This document shows positions 1-7,676 of a stretch of 10,071 bases of DNA, piece by piece (the first letter of the stretch is position 1; each line of letters starts with the position of its first letter). The stretch covers positions 1-10,071 of the forward strand of contig JADIML010000153.1 of NCBI GenBank assembly GCA_017694765.1, written 5' to 3'. The DNA is from Candidatus Scybalomonas excrementavium (lineage in GTDB: Bacteria; Bacillota; Clostridia; Lachnospirales; Lachnospiraceae). Under the pieces are notes generated by a model. That model saw only the letters and a program-made list of their open reading frames with translations, was not told the origin of the DNA and did not search any database. The translations under genes and the position numbers were made by a program.

Positions 1-218
1 ATTTAAATGCAAGTATCAATCTTTCAAGATATAAATTAGCATAATATCACTAACAAGATAATGCTAATATGTAGGATGCGTTGTATCCGAATTTACGCCC
101 TCGGAGAGTTATATCAAACGAAAGTAGATTATTATTTATAGTTTTCAAAATCGGACTCGTAGAACAGGGAATTAAATAAGATTTATAGATATTTATAGAT
201 TTTTGGCAACGGTACCAT
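1..218. other. Leader region upstream of the AAA_14 ATPase
   Basis: No gene is visible here. An 8-bp inverted repeat (ATTAGCAT at 35-42, ATGCTAAT at 61-68) has an 18-nt loop and no T-run, so it is not a convincing terminator. A 10-nt tandem duplication, ATTTATAGAT, sits at 181-190 and 191-200. I see no good -35/-10 pair and no purine-rich ribosome binding site directly before the ATG at 219. How the downstream gene is started is therefore unclear. Confidence 0.5.
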
Positions 219-1514
219 ATGTATAGAAAAATAATAGATTTTTTAGTAAACTGGAAAAATAGTCCCTATAGAAAGCCTTTGATTTTACAGGGTGCAAGAC
301 AAGTTGGAAAAACTTATTCCATTTTAGAATTTGCAAGAAAGAACTATGAAAATGTAGCATATTTTAACTTTGAAACTACTCCTAAATTAAATAATACATT
401 TGAAGAAAGCATTGAGCCCTCCTATTTACTTCCTATTTTATCTCATATTTCTGGACAAACGATTATAAAAGAAAAAACTTTGATTATTTTTGATGAAATT
501 CAACTTTGTGAAAGGGCTTTAACCTCGTTAAAATATTTTTGTGAAAATGCACCAGACTATCATATTATTGTGGCTGGAAGCCTACTTGGAGTAGCTGTAA
601 ATCGACAAAAATTTTCTTTTCCCGTTGGAAAAGTAGATATCAAAACAATGTATCCAATGGATTTTGAAGAATTTATGATAGCTCTTGGAGAAGATGACTT
701 AGTGGATCGCATAAAAAATTGCTTTTATCATGATGAAAAAATGCCTTCTGCACTACACGATTTAGCATTAGAACGTTATCGCCAATATCTTGTTGTAGGT
801 GGAATGCCCGAATGTGTCAATCAGTTTATAGAAACCAAAGATTATATTCTTATTAGAAATACACAGAATATGATTCTTACAAGTTATTTAAGTGATATGA
901 GTAAATATAATGTAACAAATGAAATCAAAAAGACACGATTAACCTATGATAATATAACTGTTCAACTTTCTAAAAAGAATAGTAGATTCCAATATAAACT
1001 CATCAAAAAAGGCGGACGTGCTTCTGAGTTTGAGAATGCAATTGAATGGCTTTGCCTTTCTGGCATTGTCAATCAAGTATATCGAGTAGAACAAATCAAA
1101 AAACCACTAGAAAATTATCGTGATATTGATGCTTTTAAGATCTATATATCAGATATTGGTCTCCTCTGTGCAAAAAAAGATTTATTACCAAACGACGTCC
1201 TCTATATGGTGGAAGAGCTAAATGATTTTAAAGGTGGAATGATAGAAAACTACGTTCAAAATCAATTGCTTTGTAATAACTATCGAACTTATTATTGGGA
1301 ATCTGATCGAGGAGCAGAAATTGACTTTATTATTCAAAGAGAGGGTAAAATTATTCCAATTGAAGTAAAATCTGCAGATAATACGAAAGCTAAAAGTTTA
1401 AAAGTTTATATGGATACTTATAAACCGGAATATGCAATTAAGATTTCTACTAAAAATTTTGGATTTGAAGATAAGAAAAAAACAATACCACTATATGCAA
1501 CGTTTTGTATTTAA
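219..1514 (+). CDS. AAA_14 / DUF4143 family ATP-binding protein
   Basis: This 431-aa protein is a P-loop ATPase of the AAA_14-DUF4143 type, a widespread bacterial and archaeal family of unknown biological role. The N-terminal ATPase domain shows Walker A GARQVGKT at residues 25-32, Walker B LIIFDE at 88-93, and a sensor-like IIVAGS at about 116-121. The C-terminal DUF4143 part ends in a nuclease-like pattern: GAEID (D369), then IEVKS (E382, K384). This resembles the D-x(n)-ExK core of PD-(D/E)xK folds. Length and domain order are normal for the family, so the gene looks intact. The start fits because family members begin a few residues before the conserved K-P-L-x-L-Q-G-A-R-Q segment, but no Shine-Dalgarno sequence precedes it. 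It is the only + strand gene, converges on the surface-protein locus, and gives no sign of a functional link to it. Nuclease activity is inference only. Confidence 0.9.
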   Translation: MYRKIIDFLVNWKNSPYRKPLILQGARQVGKTYSILEFARKNYENVAYFNFETTPKLNNTFEESIEPSYLLPILSHISGQTIIKEKTLIIFDEIQLCERALTSLKYFCENAPDYHIIVAGSLLGVAVNRQKFSFPVGKVDIKTMYPMDFEEFMIALGEDDLVDRIKNCFYHDEKMPSALHDLALERYRQYLVVGGMPECVNQFIETKDYILIRNTQNMILTSYLSDMSKYNVTNEIKKTRLTYDNITVQLSKKNSRFQYKLIKKGGRASEFENAIEWLCLSGIVNQVYRVEQIKKPLENYRDIDAFKIYISDIGLLCAKKDLLPNDVLYMVEELNDFKGGMIENYVQNQLLCNNYRTYYWESDRGAEIDFIIQREGKIIPIEVKSADNTKAKSLKVYMDTYKPEYAIKISTKNFGFEDKKKTIPLYATFCI

Positions 1515-1519
1515 AACAT

Positions 1520-1589
1520 GACTGTAAAATAAAGTGTATAAGTTGAGAAAATACTATTTAAAACTTATACACTTTGTTTCTACACAGTC
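1520..1589 (+). terminator. Hairpin terminator of the ATPase gene
   Basis: Six bases after the stop codon lies a nested inverted repeat. The inner arms are a perfect 14 bp (AAAGTGTATAAGTT at 1531-1544 and AACTTATACACTTT at 1562-1575). They are followed by GTTTCT rather than a pure T-run. Outer arms GACTGT (1520-1525) and ACAGTC (1584-1589) can extend the fold. It is best placed to end the + strand ATPase transcript. Confidence 0.65.
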
Positions 1590-1910
1590 TGATTTTAATA
1601 TATTTACCATATTACATTTTTATCTGTAATTATTATAAAAAGATATCAATTCATCCTTCATATATATAATTCATTCCCCCCAATACTTACAATGTCATCA
1701 AGTTATAACCACACAATACAATAATATATCATTATATACGAATATAAAAATTCTCTCTATTTCAAGTTACTAAATATTTCCGATAGGTCAATTCATTTTA
1801 TCAGAATTATTAAAAAGTAATCCTATATGATATAAAAATTATGCTTTCTGATCAATTTAAATTTACCCTTTCTACATTTCAGGAAACATCTTGAATCTTA
1901 CATACGAGTC
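1590..1910. other. AT-rich spacer between convergent genes
   Basis: About 320 bases lie between the ATPase terminator and the terminator of the surface-protein gene. The sequence is strongly AT-rich, with stops in all frames. I recognise no gene, promoter or RNA in it. Confidence 0.6.
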
Positions 1911-1954
1911 CAAAAGAACCAAAAGATTCGGGTTCTTCCTCTTTTGGTTCCTTT
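1911..1954 (-). terminator. Terminator of the 904-aa surface protein gene
   Basis: Arms AAAGGAACCAAAAGA (minus strand, 1954-1940) and TCTTTTGGTTCTTTT (1926-1912) pair over 15 bp with one G-U, around a 13-nt loop. The descending arm is T-rich. It begins 10 nt after the TGA at 1965. It has some bidirectional symmetry but serves the - strand gene best. Confidence 0.85.
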
Positions 1955-1964
1955 ATGAACTTTA

Positions 1965-4679
1965 TCAGTCCTTTAAAATCCAATTAGATGGATTATTCTG
2001 TTCTCCTACATAAACGCTATGGTAGTTTTCTTTCCCTACTATAAAATTTTTCGCTACTTTTACTTCTTCTTCATCACTTGTAAGATTTAACGTTAAAGTG
2101 CCACTTATACTACCAAATTCTCCGTTAATATAAGCTCCACGTTTCATACAAAATACATTTTCTTCAGAAAGAGCTTCATTTATTGTAATTTCACCACATA
2201 CCCAAAAGATGAGTCCCTCTTCATTTCCTCTCGAATAGATCGTAATTCCTTTGCTATTGTGATAAACAGAACCTTCTGTTACTGTAAAAACAGATTCCTC
2301 TACTCCTGTTGGAGCAAAATAAGTTTTTCCACCAACGATTAACGTAGATCCAGATTCTGCATGAATAGAGCCAACTTGTAAATTAATGACATCCAAACTT
2401 GGAAGAGTTAACTTGCCACTTTGCTTACCATTCTCTTCTCCCTTTAAAATAAAGTTACAGTCTACCTCTCCTTCTTCTGCCTTTTCTGAAATGATAGCTT
2501 CCTTTGTAATAAATAAACTAACTTCTCCATCCCCATTTCGTCCAAAGCCGATCATACTGTTACTATTCATTTCCTCTAAATCTTCTTCTGAAAATCGAAT
2601 CAATGCAGTATCCTCATAACCAACATACTTCCTATCCCCAATAAAAATCTCCCCTCCTGGATAACAAATAATAGAGTTATCGCTATTTTCCGAAATATCT
2701 TCTAACTGTTCTAGTTGAATTGAGGAGCCACTTACTACATAGATATTTCCACTGGAATTGATTGTAAGTTTCGGAACACTACTTTTTCTTTCTTTCACTG
2801 CAAAGGTTTGTATTGTATTTGACTTTGTCTCAATATTCCCTTCATTCTTGATTTTTCCATCCTTTTCTACTGTTATATTTCCATTATCTGCAATTACAAG
2901 TGTTTTATTTTCAGGAATCGTCAATATTTCATTCGATGGTATTGTTACATATTTCGTAAGTTCATATGTTCCATTTTCTTCACAAGAATAAATTGCATTT
3001 TGTAATTCACTCAATTCCATTGTTTCTATTGGTTCTGTTGATTCTGACTGCTTGATTTGGAACTTAAAAGTTTTTGCGATAGAATTTCCATAGGATACCA
3101 TTAGAACCCCTTCTCCCTCTTTCATTGCTTTTATGAGAACACCCACTTTTTCTCCATTACTTCCATAATCTATAACTTTTACGTTTTCATTGGATTCCAC
3201 TTTTATTTTTTCTAAATCAATATCATCTTCCTTTATAAAGGCCCCATTCTTTTTGATAAGAAAAATAAGCTCCATCTTCTCTCCAATAAATAACGTATCT
3301 TTTTCTACTGTCCAATCCGCAATTTCATATTGATCATTTACAGTGCCTGTGGAACTAGAACCCGTAATATTTCCAATCACTCCACTATTTACATTATCGT
3401 TTTTATCTTCCGTTACTTCTTGATTAGTTGTAATTGTTTGTCCGACTTCAATTTCTTTTTCCCCTGTTGGAGTCTTCACTGTCACTTTTGTATCAGTTTG
3501 ATTACTTACGGTTACACCTACTTCTTTTGTTACTTCAATTGAGCTTCCTTCCGCTCCTTTTTGTAATGTAATTTCCGCTTTCACTGGTGTTGTAACATGA
3601 AGAGGTATAGCAGAATCAATTTTTGTTCCCTCTGCCTTTTTTCCTATTTCAATTGGAACTGCTTGCTCACTTGTTCCTTTTACTTGAAGATTAGATACAG
3701 CTTTCACTACCACTTTCTCCACTGTTCCATTATTTGTAAGAATCAGTTCACTTTTCTCTGTCCCAACCATTTGTTTCACAGTTCCGTTAATTTCTAATTC
3801 CACTTGCGCATCTTTTGTTGGAATCTCAATTTTATTAACGCTTCCTATTTCTTCCACAACAAGATGTGCGTTTTTTGCCTGTACTGTAATCGTATTCCCT
3901 TTTGCATACTCATGCCATGTATCTGGCTTTATACTTTGTATGCTAACTGACTTGAATACCCCATAATTTTGAACGTCTGCATTTGGAGCATTGACGAATA
4001 AATCCACATTTTTATAAGTACCATCTAAAATAGTAAAATCCGTTTTCTTTTTTGTACTAATTGTGATGCTTGTCAATTTTTTATTTTTCAGCGCTTCATT
4101 TAATTGCTGTTGCGTTGTCACTGTTTTCTTTGTATTTACTTTGATTGTATATTCCACAATATAACTTTTTTTCTTAGATTCTACAATACAGCGTACTTTT
4201 GTTGTTCCTACCTTTTGCCCTGTGACAACTCCATTTTTATCAACTGTTGCTACTTTACGATTGTCACTTCTCCATTGATAGGTAGCACCTTTGTATGGAT
4301 TCACAGCTAATTGACTTTTTTCTCCAGCTACTATTATCTTACTACCTGCATTTTTTAACTCTAATACTTTAATGGTAGCTTTTAATGGTATCGTTTCTTT
4401 TCCTCGTGTTACAACACAGGTAATTGTTGTTGTTCCAGCTTTCTTTCCTTTTACACTTCCTTTTTGTGTTACGGTTGCCACTCTTTTATTCGAGCTTATC
4501 CACTTATAAGTTGCCTTCTTTGCTTTATTTTGAACGGTAAGCGTCGTGGTGTCTCCTACTGCAATCGTTTTTGTTTTGTTACTTAAGGTAGGTTTTGTTG
4601 TAGCCGAAACCGGAAAAGAAAATACTGCCATTCCTACAACTAAACCTAAGGCAAGTGCTTTTTTACCATACTTTTTCAT
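1965..4679 (-). CDS. Secreted Big_2 (bacterial Ig-like) multidomain surface protein
   Basis: This 904-aa exported protein has a classic signal peptide: KKYGKK basic start, hydrophobic core at about 8-22, and predicted cleavage after PVSA (residue 26). Two Big_2 Ig-like domains follow at about 30-106 and 109-182, each with the W-x-S-x-(N/D)-x-x-V-A-T-V and G-x-x-x-G-x-x-x-(G/A)-T-T patterns. Next come a long beta-strand-rich stretch (about 187-420), a Gly/Ser/Asn linker (about 421-450), a third Ig-like segment (about 451-545) and a C-terminal beta-rich part that starts like a parallel beta-helix (LQNAI...LTIPENKTLVI, about 559-597). I see no LPxTG motif, C-terminal membrane segment or SLH repeat, so it is either released or held on the wall non-covalently. 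The start is set by AAGGAG six bases before the ATG, plus the signal peptide. A near-identical leader and signal peptide recur at 9639-9790. An adhesion or scaffold role is inference. Confidence 0.88.
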   Translation of the reverse strand: MKKYGKKALALGLVVGMAVFSFPVSATTKPTLSNKTKTIAVGDTTTLTVQNKAKKATYKWISSNKRVATVTQKGSVKGKKAGTTTITCVVTRGKETIPLKATIKVLELKNAGSKIIVAGEKSQLAVNPYKGATYQWRSDNRKVATVDKNGVVTGQKVGTTKVRCIVESKKKSYIVEYTIKVNTKKTVTTQQQLNEALKNKKLTSITISTKKKTDFTILDGTYKNVDLFVNAPNADVQNYGVFKSVSIQSIKPDTWHEYAKGNTITVQAKNAHLVVEEIGSVNKIEIPTKDAQVELEINGTVKQMVGTEKSELILTNNGTVEKVVVKAVSNLQVKGTSEQAVPIEIGKKAEGTKIDSAIPLHVTTPVKAEITLQKGAEGSSIEVTKEVGVTVSNQTDTKVTVKTPTGEKEIEVGQTITTNQEVTEDKNDNVNSGVIGNITGSSSTGTVNDQYEIADWTVEKDTLFIGEKMELIFLIKKNGAFIKEDDIDLEKIKVESNENVKVIDYGSNGEKVGVLIKAMKEGEGVLMVSYGNSIAKTFKFQIKQSESTEPIETMELSELQNAIYSCEENGTYELTKYVTIPSNEILTIPENKTLVIADNGNITVEKDGKIKNEGNIETKSNTIQTFAVKERKSSVPKLTINSSGNIYVVSGSSIQLEQLEDISENSDNSIICYPGGEIFIGDRKYVGYEDTALIRFSEEDLEEMNSNSMIGFGRNGDGEVSLFITKEAIISEKAEEGEVDCNFILKGEENGKQSGKLTLPSLDVINLQVGSIHAESGSTLIVGGKTYFAPTGVEESVFTVTEGSVYHNSKGITIYSRGNEEGLIFWVCGEITINEALSEENVFCMKRGAYINGEFGSISGTLTLNLTSDEEEVKVAKNFIVGKENYHSVYVGEQNNPSNWILKD

Positions 4680-4719
4680 AATCTTCTCCTTATCATATAT
4701 TTTTTTTAATTTCCTTACT

Positions 4720-4763
4720 ATTGTATGATAAAAATCAGAAAAGATCGTCTCCTTTGTGGATAC
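4720..4763 (-). promoter_or_regulatory. Promoter region with 20-nt box upstream of the 904-aa gene
   Basis: On the minus strand the box GTATCCACAAAGGAGACGAT spans 4763-4744. A -10-like TACAAT lies at 4725-4720, 18 nt after GACGAT. The same box with two changes and the same 18-nt spacing to a TATAAT occurs at 9747-9790. The box has no standard -35, so it may be an activator or operator site, an alternative-sigma element, or a transcribed element if the true promoter lies further upstream. The AAAGGAG inside it is not followed by a usable start codon. Confidence 0.45.
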
Positions 4764-4802
4764 TTAGAAATTAGTCCCGTATATCCCTATATCAAAAGTA
4801 AA

Positions 4803-5009
4803 AAATTCTGTGCTGGTATTGATAGGACAAAGTGTGCATTGCACACTCTTCGTGACTTTAAGTTACTTCTAGCAATGCATACTTTGCCGCGCGCGAGCAA
4901 TTTACGAAGCAAAATTATCTTCTTTGCGAGCTGCGCATCATTCGCACGTAGTGCTTTTTTATGTTATAGGATAACTCGCTTTGCGAGGAATTTCCTATAA
5001 CATAAAAAA
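4803..5009. repeat. GC-richer foldback intergenic repeat element
   Basis: This stretch is visibly richer in CGCG/GCGC than its surroundings and is full of inverted repeats. AGTGTGCA (4831-4838) pairs with TGCACACT (4840-4847). Alternatively, AAAGTGTGCATTGC (4829-4842) pairs with GCAATGCATACTTT (4872-4885) with one mismatch. At the end, TTTTTTATGTTATAGG (4955-4970) pairs perfectly over 16 bp with 4994-5009 and encloses CTCGC-TTT-GCGAG (4975-4987). It has no transposase and no credible gene. It is best read as a dispersed MITE-like or structured intergenic repeat, inserted between the YARHG gene terminator and the promoter of the 904-aa gene. The dispersed nature is inference from composition and structure. 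Confidence 0.55.
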
Positions 5010-5036
5010 AGACCAGTCCCTAAGAACCAGTCTTTT
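5004..5036 (-). terminator. Terminator overlapping the YARHG gene stop codon
   Basis: On the minus strand, AAAAGACTGGTTC (5036-5024) pairs with GGACTGGTCTTTT (5019-5007). This gives 13 bp including three G-U pairs, a 4-nt loop and a further TTT. The stop codon TAG (5022-5020) is in the loop, so the ascending arm is coding. Confidence 0.8.
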
Positions 5037-5898
5037 CCTGTATCACTTCTTCTATTCTTCGTATATTTTCTCGCTCATATGGATTCATATCTTTTTCTGA
5101 GAAATCATCCTTTAATTGTTTTGGCTCATACCATTCTGTTCGATTGAATACTCTTTGTATGTTTTCATCTTCAAATTGGTACCCATATCTTGCATAGATT
5201 TCGCTTTTTGCCAGTATCAATTCTCGTTCTGATATTTTTTCCAATGTCTCTTTCTCTATATATTGTTTGTCGCTATCTTCTAATATGAATCCCGTATACT
5301 CCCATTCCACTCCGTTTTGACTACCTAAACCTTGTTTTAATACAGTATCTTCATACTCTTTCATATAAAGTAAAATGCCACTAATTCGATTTGTTTCTTC
5401 TTGAACGGCAAATCCTAACACATAGTTGCCATCTTTCTTATTATAGAGATCGAATTTCGCTCCTTGGAATAAATAACTTTTATAATTATAATTTTGTTCT
5501 AATGTCTGCTTTTGCCCCTGAAGAGTTTCTCCAAGTTTGATCCCATCAACAGAAAGTTCTCCTTCATTTTTTTGAAACATAATCGCTTTTACTTTATTTT
5601 CTTCAAGAAAAAGAAAATAGCTATAATTTTGATTTGGTGTAGCCACTGTTATTCCATTCAGCTCTATAATTATCATGGAGTTTCCAATGGCTTGTTCTAC
5701 TTCTTCTTTTGTATGGTTCAGATACGTTCGCAGATTGTTTTTGTCTATCTCTACATGTTCCATTGATGGAACGATAGTTGCATCTTCTGTTTTCTTTGGT
5801 TGTTGTTTCATATTGATAAAAAGAACAAAAACTCCTCCAAACACTAGAAAAAAGATACAAAATACCGTAAGAACTTGTCTAATTGCTTTTAAATTCAT
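5020..5898 (-). CDS. Membrane-anchored YARHG-domain protein
   Basis: This 292-aa protein has a single N-terminal membrane segment (residues about 8-28, VLTVFCIFFLVFGGVFVLF) and a large extracellular part. The last about 68 residues form a YARHG domain, an extracellular bacterial domain of unknown function. ELILAKSEIYARYGYQF carries the signature as YARYG (235-239), followed by an F/W-Y-x-P block (FNRTEWYEP, about 252-259). The middle (about 50-200) has the G-I-x-L-G-E-T pattern common in clostridial envelope proteins of this kind. AAGGAG ends four bases before the ATG. It follows the kinase gene by 119 nt with no strong terminator between them, so it may be read from the kinase operon, from its own promoter, or both. 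It probably acts at the cell surface in the same process as the kinase; that is inference from position. Confidence 0.85.
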   Translation of the reverse strand: MNLKAIRQVLTVFCIFFLVFGGVFVLFINMKQQPKKTEDATIVPSMEHVEIDKNNLRTYLNHTKEEVEQAIGNSMIIIELNGITVATPNQNYSYFLFLEENKVKAIMFQKNEGELSVDGIKLGETLQGQKQTLEQNYNYKSYLFQGAKFDLYNKKDGNYVLGFAVQEETNRISGILLYMKEYEDTVLKQGLGSQNGVEWEYTGFILEDSDKQYIEKETLEKISERELILAKSEIYARYGYQFEDENIQRVFNRTEWYEPKQLKDDFSEKDMNPYERENIRRIEEVIQEKTGS

Positions 5899-5935
5899 GG
5901 CTCTCCTTTTCCTTCTTTCTTTATAATTTCAAGAT

Positions 5936-5998
5936 ATTATAGACCTTTAAAATAATATTTATCTAAAAATATTTTTATAAAACATTAATAATATTATA
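5936..5998 (-). promoter_or_regulatory. Possible promoters between the kinase and YARHG genes
   Basis: Two exact TATAAT hexamers occur on the minus strand, at 5998-5993 and 5941-5936. Neither has a convincing -35 at 16-18 nt, and the region is so AT-rich that chance is likely. The second would give a leader of about 30 nt for the YARHG gene. Weak AT-only palindromes such as TAAAAATATTTTTA lie between them, but there is no real terminator. Confidence 0.28.
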
Positions 5999-6017
5999 CA
6001 CCATTTTAAGTTTTGAA

Positions 6018-7676
6018 CTAAGAACGCTTGTAAAGCCCATCAAACTGCATATCTTCTGCATCTTGTGCATTATCCGTAAGCGTTGTAACATATATAAAAT
6101 CATAAAAAGAACGAAGTTCTAATGTCACTCCACCCCACTCTTGTATATACGTCCAAGTATAGTCACTGATTTTCTTTACAACTCCTTTTGTCTCTCTAAG
6201 AACTCCAAGAGAAGTATCACTATTTGCCCCTAAAAGGCTATATGTCTCATCGTCATTTTTTTGTAATTTTAAATATCCATCTTCCTTTATATAATTTCCA
6301 CTGAGATCAAAAGAGAGCTGTTCGCCTTTTTCCTTAAAAAGAATTGGATAATCTCCATTGCCAATCATCCATTCCACTAATTCAATTGGTGGCTGTTCAT
6401 ATCCTTCTTTTGTTTCAGCGTAATAATAACACGTATCGTCTTGTACAAAACTACATGCAATGGTTCCATCATGATATATCACGAATGCGCTTCCAATTAC
6501 TCCTTTTAATTCTGCTACATATCCTTCCACATAATAATAATCTTCTTTCGTGTTATAATATGGCTCTTTCACTTCATCAAGTCCACTCAAAAAATAATCG
6601 TATTTGATACCTAATAAAGTTTCTAGTTTTTCTTGTATGACTTCATTTCTTAAAAGTGTTCTAGGACTTTCTCCATTTTTATAACTCAGCCATACATCTG
6701 GAATCTCTTCTGTTTGTTCCTCTTCTGACTCCACTGCTTTCTTATTCCTATCCGATAACACTGAATAATAAAAACTTCCTGTGATTCCAATGCATAGCAA
6801 TAGAATTCCAATTTTGATCCATTCACTTTTATTGTTTTTGGATTGGTACTGTTCCTGTTGTAACTCACCACTTGTTGTAATCCTCTCTCCTTTTAACGCT
6901 TTTTGCAAGGCTATTTGTAGTTCTTTTGCCGTTTGATAACGCTGTTTTGGATCCATCTGGATACAGGTTTCTATGATAGTTTTTAAGTTGCCTTCATACA
7001 AAATTCCATTCTTGTTCAACAAATCTCCTGTTAGCAATTCATGTATAAGCACTCCAATGGAATAAATATCACTTTTTTCACTCGTTTGCCCATATCCAAA
7101 CTGCTCTGGTGGTGCATATTCTTTCGTTCCCATGATTCTTGTATCATTGTCTTTTTCTTCTTGATATACCCTTGCAATATCAAAATCAATCAGTTTGATA
7201 CTATTGTCCTGTTTGATCATAATATTTTCTGGCTTAATATCTCGATGAATGAGTGGTGGATCTTGTTCATGTAACATAGAAAGTGCTTGGCATAATTGAT
7301 TTACTATAAATACAACTTCATCTTCTGTAAAATATAACGCCTCTTCTTGCTCTTCTTTCCGTTCTTTTAGCACTTCTCGTAAGCTATTTCCATCTATATA
7401 TTCCTCTATGACATACGTATCGCCCTTATAGTATATGACTTTGTAAATAACCGGAAGGTTTGGATGATGAATCTGTTCTAACTGCTTATAAATGGATACG
7501 AGATCTTTTTGATAATACTGCTTTAATATACACTGACCTTCTATTGGCTCGTACCAAATCAGATCTACTTTACTTTTCTCTCCATTTTTTATAGAGCGTT
7601 GAATTTGGAACAAAGAAATAAAGAATTGAAACGATAGTTCTGAAGTTTCTTTACTTTTTTGCATGTAATAGGTCAT
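6018..7676 (-). CDS. Membrane Ser/Thr protein kinase (eukaryotic-like, PknB-type)
   Basis: The protein has a cytoplasmic kinase domain, one membrane segment and an extracellular domain of about 245 aa. Numbered from the TTG at 7691, the likely ATP-binding lysine is in ILK (K57), the catalytic loop is HRDIKPEN (149-156, D151 base), the metal-binding motif is DFD (169-171) instead of DFG, and the activation segment ends GTKEYAPPEQ (188-197). The membrane segment is about 291-312. The glycine-rich loop is poor (only NG at 36-37). DFD and a weak loop are, to my knowledge, common in a clostridial kinase subfamily, so activity is plausible. The extracellular part is unrecognised, and its end (LSFDLSGNYI...FDGLYKR) looks like a beta-barrel-type fold. 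The start is uncertain: the TTG at 7691 and ATG at 7685 lack a ribosome site, while the ATGs at 7676 and 7664 share GGAGAGG (7683-7677) at non-ideal spacings. All options overlap the HTH-type gene. Confidence 0.9.
   Translation of the reverse strand: MTYYMQKSKETSELSFQFFISLFQIQRSIKNGEKSKVDLIWYEPIEGQCILKQYYQKDLVSIYKQLEQIHHPNLPVIYKVIYYKGDTYVIEEYIDGNSLREVLKERKEEQEEALYFTEDEVVFIVNQLCQALSMLHEQDPPLIHRDIKPENIMIKQDNSIKLIDFDIARVYQEEKDNDTRIMGTKEYAPPEQFGYGQTSEKSDIYSIGVLIHELLTGDLLNKNGILYEGNLKTIIETCIQMDPKQRYQTAKELQIALQKALKGERITTSGELQQEQYQSKNNKSEWIKIGILLLCIGITGSFYYSVLSDRNKKAVESEEEQTEEIPDVWLSYKNGESPRTLLRNEVIQEKLETLLGIKYDYFLSGLDEVKEPYYNTKEDYYYVEGYVAELKGVIGSAFVIYHDGTIACSFVQDDTCYYYAETKEGYEQPPIELVEWMIGNGDYPILFKEKGEQLSFDLSGNYIKEDGYLKLQKNDDETYSLLGANSDTSLGVLRETKGVVKKISDYTWTYIQEWGGVTLELRSFYDFIYVTTLTDNAQDAEDMQFDGLYKRS

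Noticed and set aside
73..106. GTATCC followed by GGAGAG near the left edge, resembling the 20-nt box
   Set aside because: The spacing between the two parts and the bases between them differ from the real copies, and it is on the opposite side of an unrelated gene; likely chance.
209..221. Adjacent GGTACC and CATATG sites at the ATPase start, suggesting a cloning junction
   Set aside because: Both are common 6-mers, they overlap the native start, and flanking sequence on both sides has the same composition; no vector sequence is seen.
4725..5000. Open frame of 91 codons on the + strand
   Set aside because: It runs through the box and the foldback repeat, has no ribosome site, and its Cys/Phe/Arg-rich composition follows from the repeat. 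Frames of this sort over intergenic repeats are typical false genes.
5621..5860. Second minus-strand frame inside the YARHG gene
   Set aside because: It is a shifted shadow of the membrane protein, with no ribosome site and no domain-like pattern.
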